A stretch of DNA of 5,526 nucleotides, taken from the NCBI GenBank assembly GCA_023432845.1, contig JAEZEY010000349.1:1-5526 (forward strand). The letters are read 5' to 3'. Shown here one piece after another: positions 1 through 5,344 of this stretch. The position numbers and the translations under genes are program-made. The stretch is from Pseudomonadota bacterium (lineage in GTDB: Bacteria; Pseudomonadota; Alphaproteobacteria; Rhizobiales; Xanthobacteraceae). The notes under the pieces are model-generated. The model did not search any database, was not told where the DNA came from, and saw only the letters and a list, made by a program, of their open reading frames with translations. The first letter of the stretch is position 1; each line of letters begins with the position of its first letter.

Positions 1-590
1 CCATCGCCGCGCGCGCCGCAGCCAAAAGTGCCGCCACGCTCGACGAGTTGCGCGCCATCCTCGAAGGCTTCGACGGCTGCGCGCTGAAAGCGACCGCGAC
101 CCGCACGGTGTTCGCCGACGGCAACCCGCAGTCCCGCGTCATGCTGGTCGGCGAGGCGCCCGGCCGCGACGAGGACATCGAGGGCCTGCCCTTCGTCGGC
201 CGCTCCGGCAAGCTGCTGGACCAGATGCTGAAGGCGATCGGCCTCGACCGCACCTCGGTCTACATCGCCAACATTGTGCCATGGCGCCCGCCCGGCAATC
301 GCACCCCGACGCCGCAGGAATCGGCGATCTGCCTGCCCTTCATTCTGCGGCAGATCGAACTCGCCGACCCCGACATTCTGGTGTGCCTCGGCGGACCGTC
401 GGCGCAGACCTTGCTCGGCATCAAGGACGGCATCACCAAGACGCGCGGACGCTGGTTCACTTTCAACACCGGCAAACGCGAGATCAAAACCATCGCCATG
501 TTCCACCCGGCCTTCCTGCTGCGCTCGCCGCTGCAGAAGCGTTTCGCCTGGCGCGATTTGCTGGCGATCAAGAAGGCGCTGGAGTCGTGA
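1..590 (+). CDS. Uracil-DNA glycosylase, family 4-like (5'-partial)
   Basis: Removes uracil from DNA to start base excision repair; cytoplasmic. The frame is open to the left edge (first full codon at 3-5), and residues before the TTG at 48 form an Ala/Arg-rich stretch. The true start therefore probably lies upstream, and the TTG is unlikely to be the initiator. Counting that TTG as residue 1, the uracil-pocket motif GEAPG is at 35-39, followed by PFVGRSGKLLD at 48-58, RPPGNR at 80-85, and the C-terminal HPAFLLR motif at 153-159. These identify the family 4 UDG superfamily branch. Family 4 enzymes usually bind a 4Fe-4S cluster through four cysteines. Here only C11 and C95 remain, while the other two positions are F8 and W79. 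This suggests a cluster-less or altered subclass. The gene converges on the EamA gene, separated only by an inverted repeat. Family call is firm; Fe-S loss is inferred by alignment from memory. Confidence 0.93.
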   Translation, partial: IAARAAAKSAATLDELRAILEGFDGCALKATATRTVFADGNPQSRVMLVGEAPGRDEDIEGLPFVGRSGKLLDQMLKAIGLDRTSVYIANIVPWRPPGNRTPTPQESAICLPFILRQIELADPDILVCLGGPSAQTLLGIKDGITKTRGRWFTFNTGKREIKTIAMFHPAFLLRSPLQKRFAWRDLLAIKKALES

Positions 591-597
591 TCGCCTT

Positions 598-667
598 GTA
601 GCCCGGGTGAGCGCAGCGAAACCCGGGGCAACGGATCCCGGATTGCGCTTCGCTACATCCGGGCTAC
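598..667. repeat. Paired inverted repeat between convergent genes (REP-like)
   Basis: Two inverted copies of a roughly 30-nt unit lie head to head. The outer arms are GTAGCCCGGGT (598-608) and ATCCGGGCTAC (657-667), complementary at 10 of 11 positions. Each half also folds on itself: CCCGGGT (602-608) with ACCCGGG (621-627), and CCCGGAT (637-643) with ATCCGGG (657-663). It can therefore form either one long cruciform or two tandem hairpins. It sits 7 bp after the UDG stop and 3 bp before the EamA stop, filling the gap between convergent genes. That suits a bidirectional transcription end or 3'-stabilising element, although no T-tract is present. Repeats of this GTAGCCCGG...GAGCG form are, from memory, scattered widely in Bradyrhizobium-type genomes. 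The structure is seen directly; function is inferred. Confidence 0.85.
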
Positions 668-670
668 GGC

Positions 671-1102
671 CTAACGATGCGCGATGAGGATCGCCCCCGC
701 CGTGATCAGGGCAACGCCGAGCCAGTTCGGGCCCGACAGGCGCTCGCCAAGAAAGACGACGCCAAAGATCGCCACCAGCACCACGCTCAACTTGTCGATC
801 GGCGCGACCTTGGCCGCCGCGCCGATCTTGAGCGCGCGGAAATAACAGACCCACGACGCGCCGGTCGCCAGTCCCGACAGCACCAGGAATACGTAGGTGC
901 GCGGCGACACGCTGCCCGGCGGCTGGAATTGTCCGGTGGCGACAAGGATCAGCGCCAGCGTCATCAGGATGACGATGGTGCGGATGAAGGTCGCGAAGTC
1001 GGGGTTGACCTCGGCGACGCCGATTTTGGCCATGATCGCCGTGAGCGCGGCGAACACCGCCGACAGCCCCGCCCAAACCTGCCAGGATGACCACAGGCTC
1101 AT
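671..1102 (-). CDS. Short EamA/DMT-family membrane protein
   Basis: A 143-residue, highly hydrophobic inner-membrane protein with about five predicted helices (residues ~9-28, 37-57, 69-90, 103-119 and 126-141). It matches a single EamA domain of the drug/metabolite transporter superfamily. The pattern ending in PIDKLSVVLVAIFG and FLGERLS (101-123) is the familiar EamA C-terminal signature. Most DMT exporters carry two such domains in about 300 residues, but stand-alone half-size members of about 140 residues are a known group and probably act as dimers. I therefore do not call it truncated. The substrate cannot be told from sequence. The ATG at 1102-1100 is supported by a GAGG at 1111-1108, five bases upstream. 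The gene diverges from cydA across a 220-bp spacer and converges on the UDG gene, so it is probably a single-gene transcript. Confidence 0.87.
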   Translation of the reverse strand: MSLWSSWQVWAGLSAVFAALTAIMAKIGVAEVNPDFATFIRTIVILMTLALILVATGQFQPPGSVSPRTYVFLVLSGLATGASWVCYFRALKIGAAAKVAPIDKLSVVLVAIFGVVFLGERLSGPNWLGVALITAGAILIAHR

Positions 1103-1170
1103 TGCATCCTCGCTTCAGGCACCGCGGGCGAATTGTGGCAACGGGCCGTCAAACGTCATCGCGCCAAAGT

Positions 1171-1187
1171 TTATATTATAGATATAA
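1171..1187. repeat. AT-rich palindrome (6-5-6), possible operator
   Basis: Perfect 6-bp arms TTATAT (1171-1176) and ATATAA (1182-1187) flank a 5-bp spacer. The element is embedded in a wholly A+T run and bracketed by CCAA (1164-1167) and TTGG (1188-1191). It lies 68 bp from the EamA start and 135 bp from the cydA start. It could be a regulator site or simply AT-rich promoter DNA, since short AT palindromes arise easily by chance. Function is inferred. Confidence 0.4.
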
Positions 1188-1234
1188 TTGGTGTCGACCG
1201 CATCCAAACGCCGCAGAGCGGAACCCTCTGGGAA

Positions 1235-1256
1235 CATTCCTGTGTATCATGGAATG
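1235..1256. repeat. Inverted repeat CATTCC-N10-GGAATG
   Basis: Perfect 6-bp arms CATTCC (1235-1240) and GGAATG (1251-1256) are separated by 10 bp, so the arm centres are 16 bp apart, about one and a half helical turns. The left arm is itself part of a small palindrome, GGAACATTCC (1231-1240). The spacer holds TATCAT (1245-1250), a -10-like hexamer. A dimeric regulator binding here would cover that hexamer, but neither the promoter nor the regulator is established. Confidence 0.35.
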
Positions 1257-1280
1257 CGGTATCGACTTCGGATAGACTGA

Positions 1281-1297
1281 ATAAATAGTGCATTTAT
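1281..1297. repeat. AT-rich palindrome upstream of cydA (6-5-6), possible operator
   Basis: Perfect arms ATAAAT (1281-1286) and ATTTAT (1292-1297) flank AGTGC. It has the same 6-5-6 layout as the palindrome at 1171-1187 but a different sequence. It ends 13 bp before the cydA ribosome binding site, a position suited to repression or to a hairpin in the leader. The TGCATTTAT half resembles AT-rich half-sites bound by some Rrf2-family regulators. That resemblance is weak and is my inference only. Confidence 0.45.
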
Positions 1298-1310
1298 GGG
1301 AACGCTTGCC

Positions 1311-1315
1311 GGGAG
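1311..1315 (+). promoter_or_regulatory. cydA ribosome binding site (fixes the start)
   Basis: GGGAG lies 7 bases before the ATG at 1323. A nearer ATG at 1316 abuts this site and is in another frame, so the spacing selects 1323. That start also places the conserved LxRLQF opening of CydA at the expected distance from the N-terminus. Confidence 0.8.
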
Positions 1316-1322
1316 ATGAACC

Positions 1323-2711
1323 ATGGACGCCGATCCAGTTCTGTTGGCCCGCCTGCAATTCGCCTTCACCGTCGTCTTCCACATCATATTCCCGAGCTTC
1401 ACCATCGGCCTGTCGGCCTGGCTCGCCACACTCGGCGGCCTGTGGGTCTACACCGGCGAGGAGCGCTATCAACTGCTGATGCGCTTCTGGGTGAAGATCT
1501 TCGCCGTGTCGTTCGCCATGGGCGTCGTCTCGGGCATTGTGCTGTCCTATCAGTTTGGCACCAACTGGAGCCGCTTCTCCGCCTTCAGCGGCGACGTGAT
1601 CGGGCCGCTGCTCGGCTACGAGGTGCTGGCGGCATTCTTCCTCGAAGCGACCTTCCTCGGCATCCTGCTGTTCGGCTTCAGCCGCGTCCCGCCGTGGCTC
1701 TATACGCTGTCCGCCGCCGTGGTCGCCTTCGGCACCATGAGTTCGGCGTTCTGGATTCTCGCCGCCAATAGCTGGATGCAGACGCCCACCGGCCATGCCA
1801 TCGAGAACGGCGTCGCGGTGCCGGTCGACTGGCTGCAGATCATCTTCAATCCGAGCTTCCCGTATCGCTTCGCCCATATGCTCAACGCGGCCTATCTGAC
1901 CACGGCCTTTGTCGTGCTCGGCGTCGGCGCGCGCTTCCTGCTCGAACGCCGCCACCTGAGCGAGGGCCGCACCATGCTGCGCATGGGCATCGGCCTCGCG
2001 GTGATCCTGGCGCCGCTGCAACTCTTCATCGGCGATCTTCACGGGCTCAACACCCTCGAGCACCAGCCGATCAAAGTCGCGGCCATGGAAGGCCACTGGG
2101 ACGGATCGAAGCCCGCCGACTTCCACATCTTCGCCTGGCCGGACGAAAAGGCGGAGAAGAACCGCTTCGAAATTTCGATCCCGCACGGTTCGTCGCTCAT
2201 TCTCACGCATTCGTGGGACGGGCTGATCCCTGGCCTGTCGAGCGTGCCGCCAGACCAGCGCCCGCCGGTGACGCTGGTGTTCTTCGCCTTCCGTATCATG
2301 CTGGCGATCGGCTTCTTCATGATCGCGGCTGCGCTCTACGGCGCATTCCTGTGGTGGCGCGGCACGTTGTTCGAGACGCGCTGGTTCCTGCGCATTGTCG
2401 CCCATGCGTGGTGGACCGGCTTCGTCGCCGTCATCGCCGGCTGGGTCGTCACCGAAAGCGGCCGCCAGCCCTGGCTCATCTACAACGTTATGCGCACCGC
2501 CGACGGGGTTTCGCCAGTGCCCGGCGCCACCGTGCTCGGCACGCTGGCCTTGTTCATCGTCGCCTACGGCATCGTGTTCTCGTTCGGCATCTATTACATG
2601 AACCGGCTGATCAAGCAGGGCCCAGACAAGGGCGGCGGCGAAGGCCACGAACCCGGCTTCCTCTCCGGCAACCCCGTCGCGGCGGCGCAGTCGCCCGGCC
2701 GAGAGAGCTGA
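1323..2711 (+). CDS. cydA: Cytochrome bd-type quinol oxidase subunit I (CIO-like)
   Basis: Haem-bearing subunit of the inner-membrane bd oxidase, which oxidises quinol and reduces O2 to water without pumping protons. Its 462 residues hold the family landmarks (E. coli equivalents in brackets, from memory). They are H20 (H19) and E378 (E445), high-spin haem ligands; H185 and M326 (H186, M393), haem b558 ligands; and E100 and E108 (E99, E107) in GYEVLAAFFLEATFLG. K251 and E256 (K252, E257) lie in the quinol loop, with R324 in FRIM and GRQPW at 380-384. About nine helices are expected. The protein is some 60 residues shorter than E. coli CydA, and the gap falls between the quinol loop and FRIM. 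It therefore belongs to the short Q-loop class that includes cyanide-insensitive oxidases (CioA). The tail after about 432 is hydrophilic and Gly-rich. It forms an operon with cydB, 15 bp downstream. Confidence 0.97.
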   Translation: MDADPVLLARLQFAFTVVFHIIFPSFTIGLSAWLATLGGLWVYTGEERYQLLMRFWVKIFAVSFAMGVVSGIVLSYQFGTNWSRFSAFSGDVIGPLLGYEVLAAFFLEATFLGILLFGFSRVPPWLYTLSAAVVAFGTMSSAFWILAANSWMQTPTGHAIENGVAVPVDWLQIIFNPSFPYRFAHMLNAAYLTTAFVVLGVGARFLLERRHLSEGRTMLRMGIGLAVILAPLQLFIGDLHGLNTLEHQPIKVAAMEGHWDGSKPADFHIFAWPDEKAEKNRFEISIPHGSSLILTHSWDGLIPGLSSVPPDQRPPVTLVFFAFRIMLAIGFFMIAAALYGAFLWWRGTLFETRWFLRIVAHAWWTGFVAVIAGWVVTESGRQPWLIYNVMRTADGVSPVPGATVLGTLALFIVAYGIVFSFGIYYMNRLIKQGPDKGGGEGHEPGFLSGNPVAAAQSPGRES

Positions 2712-2712
2712 G

Positions 2713-2719
2713 AAAGGAG
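2713..2719 (+). promoter_or_regulatory. cydB ribosome binding site
   Basis: AAAGGAG begins just after the cydA stop and sits 7 bases before the ATG at 2727. It is the strongest Shine-Dalgarno in the window. It favours 2727 over the in-frame ATGs at 2736 and 2742, and implies that cydB is translated efficiently from the cydA message. Confidence 0.85.
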
Positions 2720-2726
2720 ACACGCC

Positions 2727-3737
2727 ATGGGCTCCATGGAAATGTATCTCCCGCTGATCTGGGCCGCGCTGATCGGCGTCGCAGTGGCGATGTACATCAT
2801 CCTCGACGGCTTCGATCTCGGCATCGGCGTCCTGTTTCCCTTCAACAAGAGCGAGACCGAGCGCGACCAGATGATGCGCACCATCGCGCCGTTCTGGGAC
2901 GGCAACGAGACCTGGCTGATCCTCGGCGGCGTCGGCCTGTTCGTCGCCTTCCCGCGCGCCTATGCGGTGATCATGCCGGCGCTCTACATCCCGGTGATTG
3001 TGATGCTGGTGGCCCTGGTGTTCCGCGGCGTCGCCTTTGAATTCCGCACCGTGTCGCGCAGCAAGACCGGCTGGAGCTTCGCCTTCGCGCTCGGCTCGAC
3101 CTTGGCCGCCTTCTCGCAGGGCGTCATTCTCGGCGGCCTGGTGCAGGGCATCGCGGTGACCAACCTGGAATTTTCCGGCGGCCATTTCGACTGGGCAACG
3201 CCATTCTCATTTCTCTGCGGCGTGGCTCTGGTCGCCGGCTATGCCTTGCTCGGCACCACCTGGCTGCACATGAAGACCGAAGGCGCCGTCGCGGCGCGCG
3301 CGCAGCGGCAGGCCAAGTACTGGCTGATCGCTGTGCTGGTCTTCATGGCGGCCGTGAGCCTCTATACGCCCATCGCCGAGCCGCGCATTGCGGAGCGCTG
3401 GTTCTCGTTGCCGAATTTCTATTACCTGTGGCCCGTGCCGACGATCACCGCGCTCGTTGCCTTCACCTGCTGGCGCTGGATCGAGCGCGGCCGTGAAGTC
3501 CCGCCGTTCCTGGCGTCGATCGCGCTGTTCATGCTGGGCTATGTCGGCCTGGTGATCTCGAACTATCCGTATCTGGTGCCGCCGTCACTGACGATCTGGG
3601 ACACCGCGGCTTCTGCGAGCAGCCAGGTGTTCATGCTGATCGGCACGCTGTTCCTGCTGCCGATGGTGATCGGCTATGTAATCTTCGTGTACTGGATATT
3701 CCGCGGCAAGGTCCGCGAAGGCGAGAGCTATCACTGA
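2727..3737 (+). CDS. cydB: Cytochrome bd-type quinol oxidase subunit II
   Basis: Membrane partner of CydA; it binds no haem b558 itself but is needed for haem assembly and proton/oxygen access. The 336 residues show CydB hallmarks: ILDGFDLGIG (25-34) in the first helix, WDGNETWLILGG (57-68), FRGVAFEFR (99-107), a central region around WSFAFALGS (116-124), and the C-terminal SNYPYLVPP (278-286) and FRGKVRE (325-331). About eight or nine helices are expected. The length is typical of CIO-type CydB and shorter than E. coli CydB (379). The start is set by AAAGGAG at 2713-2719. The last 7 bp overlap the 3' end of the opposing gene. No cydX-like small gene and no cydCD exporter genes follow in the window, so any accessory subunit or assembly factor must be encoded elsewhere or be dispensable. 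Confidence 0.97.
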   Translation: MGSMEMYLPLIWAALIGVAVAMYIILDGFDLGIGVLFPFNKSETERDQMMRTIAPFWDGNETWLILGGVGLFVAFPRAYAVIMPALYIPVIVMLVALVFRGVAFEFRTVSRSKTGWSFAFALGSTLAAFSQGVILGGLVQGIAVTNLEFSGGHFDWATPFSFLCGVALVAGYALLGTTWLHMKTEGAVAARAQRQAKYWLIAVLVFMAAVSLYTPIAEPRIAERWFSLPNFYYLWPVPTITALVAFTCWRWIERGREVPPFLASIALFMLGYVGLVISNYPYLVPPSLTIWDTAASASSQVFMLIGTLFLLPMVIGYVIFVYWIFRGKVREGESYH

Positions 3738-5275
3738 GGCTGCGCCGGCGGGCGCAGCACGGCCCAGCCGATGCGGATCGGCGGCAGACGGCCCTGCACC
3801 GCGCGGTCGAACTGACGCGGCAGTTCAGGCACCAGATCCGGGAACTGCGTGCGCAAATCTTCCGGCACCGCATTGTTGGCGGCCGCCGGCCAGACCAGCA
3901 CACCGCCATTGGCCGCGACATCGTCAACGCTGACCCAGGGGCTGCGCTGCGGCGCCCAGGCGAAGAATACATGCGGGCGGTTCTGCGCTCCGCCGGGCAC
4001 CATCATGGCGATCAACGGCGCCAGCCGCGCATCGCCGCTGACATATTGCAGCGGCTGGCCGGTGCGGCGCTGATAGGTTTCGGCGAAGAACTCCGCCTCG
4101 TCGGCCGATGGCTGCGCCAGGCGATTGTCGCGGGCGAAAGTCCACGGCACCACCAGCAGACTCGCCGCAAGCAGCAGCGGTGGCGCTACCAGCAGCGCGA
4201 GCCAGGATGACGACACCAATTGCTCGCGATAGATGAGCACTCGATTGCCCGCGGCGAGCACCACAGCCATGCCGGACAGCAAAGCGAGCGGTGCGAGCGC
4301 CGACCATGTCGTCAGCGAGCCGAATGCCGACAGCAGCGTGGCCTGCGGCACGCGCTCGCCGATCAGCACCAGCGCGATGACGACGAGCGCCGGCGTCAGC
4401 GCAAAGAAATAGACGAAAGCGCGCGCCGCCGGTTCCACCGGACTGCGGTCTATCTCAGGGGCGCGCTCGTTGCGTCCGCGGCCGATGCCGGTCGACAGCG
4501 CCGCCAGCAGCAGCAGCCCCAGATGCACAGCGACCAGCGCGCCGACAAGCCGCAAGGCGGAGACACCCTCGGTGTTTTCCTGAAGCGCCGCCGCCACAAG
4601 CGGCCAGGACTGGCTCAGCCAGGCGGCATAGGGCGCGACCACCACCGCCAGCAGCAGGAGCGCCAGCCACGGTTCTGGATAGCCTAGTGCCGCGCGGCCG
4701 CGCCGCGTCAGTGGCGCAAAGACGATCAGCAACACCACCAGCACGATGCCGGCAAAGTGTGTCAGCAGCAGCAGGCCGAGATCGACGCTGAGCAGGAACC
4801 AACTGCCCCGTTTGCCTTCGCCGAACGCCCGCCAGTAGTGCAACAGGGCCAGCGCCCAGAACGGAATGGCCAGCACCGCCGGGCCGAAATCCGGACTCGG
4901 CACCGTGAAGGCGGCAATGCCGACCATCAGGAGTATGGCCAATACTGCATGGCGCGTCCCGATCACCGACCGCCCGAGCGTAAACACGGCCCATAGCGCG
5001 ACAACGATGCAGATCTGCGACAGGGCATAGAGGCCGAAAACGCCGGCGACGCGAAACGCGATTTCAGCGAGCCAGAACGCCAGCGGTGGTCCCAGATAGC
5101 TGCCGAGCATGAACTCGCGGCCGACCGCCAGCACCAGCGGCACGTCACCGGGAGGCGATGAAAAGAAGAGCGTCGGGATCAATGTCCACAGCACGCCTTG
5201 CGACAGCGCCACGAACCAGAACACGACCTTGGGCCGGCCGCGCAGGAATTCGATGATCAGGGAGACGTGGTGCAT
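3731..5275 (-). CDS. GT39/PMT_2-like polytopic glycosyltransferase
   Basis: A 514-residue membrane protein with roughly ten or eleven hydrophobic segments in residues 16-378, then a soluble domain of about 135 residues (379-514), probably periplasmic. This layout, and the GPPLAFWL segment (62-69) after the first loop, fit the PMT_2/ArnT-like GT-C transferases. Those enzymes move a sugar from a polyprenyl-phosphate donor to a lipid or protein at the outer face of the inner membrane. D44 in the first loop and D129 in SPDFGP are candidate acidic catalytic or metal-contact residues. The usual EKPPL motif here reads LGPPL, so the E and K are missing. Donor and acceptor are unknown, and transferase activity is not assured. 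The ATG at 5275-5273 puts helix 1 at residue 16; its Shine-Dalgarno is poor (AGCAGG only 3 bases away). It lies 69 bp after rnhB on the same strand and overlaps cydB tail to tail by 7 bp. Confidence 0.75.
   Translation of the reverse strand: MHHVSLIIEFLRGRPKVVFWFVALSQGVLWTLIPTLFFSSPPGDVPLVLAVGREFMLGSYLGPPLAFWLAEIAFRVAGVFGLYALSQICIVVALWAVFTLGRSVIGTRHAVLAILLMVGIAAFTVPSPDFGPAVLAIPFWALALLHYWRAFGEGKRGSWFLLSVDLGLLLLTHFAGIVLVVLLIVFAPLTRRGRAALGYPEPWLALLLLAVVVAPYAAWLSQSWPLVAAALQENTEGVSALRLVGALVAVHLGLLLLAALSTGIGRGRNERAPEIDRSPVEPAARAFVYFFALTPALVVIALVLIGERVPQATLLSAFGSLTTWSALAPLALLSGMAVVLAAGNRVLIYREQLVSSSWLALLVAPPLLLAASLLVVPWTFARDNRLAQPSADEAEFFAETYQRRTGQPLQYVSGDARLAPLIAMMVPGGAQNRPHVFFAWAPQRSPWVSVDDVAANGGVLVWPAAANNAVPEDLRTQFPDLVPELPRQFDRAVQGRLPPIRIGWAVLRPPAQPQ
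3739..3758. terminator. GC hairpin just after cydB (terminator-like, no T-tract)
   Basis: Perfect 8-bp stem GCTGCGCC (3739-3746) / GGCGCAGC (3751-3758) with a 4-base GGCG loop, starting one base after the cydB stop. The position suits a 3' end or stabilising hairpin of the cydAB message. The downstream bases are GC-rich, so a classical intrinsic terminator is not complete. The same DNA encodes the last residues of the opposing gene, so the hairpin could also reflect coding constraint. Confidence 0.5.
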
Positions 5276-5344
5276 GGACCTGCTCGTTGCCTCTACCCGC
5301 GCAGCGGACAGAGCGAAGCAAGCAAGAGCAATAAAGAACGCCGG
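5276..5344 (-). other. Spacer between rnhB and the GT39-like gene
   Basis: This 69-bp gap shows no clear promoter, terminator or palindrome. On the - strand it has a short TTGCT-rich stretch (about 5316-5332) and AGAGG at 5294-5290, which is 14 bases from the ATG and too far for an ideal ribosome binding site. The rnhB stop (TAG) is in the same frame as the downstream gene. Co-transcription from rnhB is plausible but unproven. Confidence 0.5.

Larger units (their letters stand above)
1103..1322. promoter_or_regulatory. Divergent intergenic control region, EamA gene / cydA
   Basis: This 220-bp non-coding spacer separates two divergent genes and must hold both their promoters. It contains two AT-rich patches (about 1164-1190 and 1279-1299) that stand out in otherwise GC-rich DNA, and three inverted repeats listed separately. 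A TATCAT at 1245-1250 resembles a -10 element for cydA but lacks a convincing -35. TATAAT occurs at 1183-1188 on the + strand and at 1180-1175 on the - strand, also without good -35 partners. A TTGACG at 1152-1147 on the - strand has no matching -10. No FNR/FixK-type site (TTGA-N6-TCAA) is visible. No convincing small gene lies here. Exact promoters are not assigned. Confidence 0.6.

Noticed and set aside
260..687. Several open frames overlapping the UDG gene on both strands.
   Set aside because: Arg/Ala/Pro/Ser-rich shadow translations with no recognisable motif; the UDG frame carries all the family motifs.
671..1102. The EamA gene as a truncated two-domain exporter.
   Set aside because: It has a good start with ribosome binding site, a complete five-helix domain and a clean stop. 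Half-size EamA proteins are a known group, and no second domain remnant is visible on either side.
1183..1188. Perfect TATAAT as a cydA promoter -10.
   Set aside because: No -35-like hexamer 16-18 bp upstream. It lies in an A+T run where the hexamer arises easily, and would give a leader of about 130 bases.
677..1275. + strand open frames opposite the EamA gene and running into the intergenic region (677-1090, 897-1181, 1087-1275).
   Set aside because: Composition is that of antisense shadow frames, there is no ribosome binding site, and they conflict with the well-supported EamA gene and its own ribosome binding site.
1103..1322. An FNR/FixK-type site upstream of cydA.
   Set aside because: Scanned for TTGA-N6-TCAA and close variants; the nearest, TTGG-N12-CCAA (1188-1207), has the wrong spacing and arms.
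1176..3185. A 669-codon open frame on the - strand opposite cydA and the start of cydB.
   Set aside because: Its product is a low-complexity run of charged, His, Gln, Ala and Gly residues with no fold-like pattern. This is typical of the antisense of GC-rich genes. The opposing cydA and cydB are unmistakable.
3849..4996. Open frames within the GT39-like gene on both strands.
   Set aside because: Polar, Gln/Arg-rich products typical of shadow frames. The 514-residue frame has a coherent membrane-protein hydropathy pattern.
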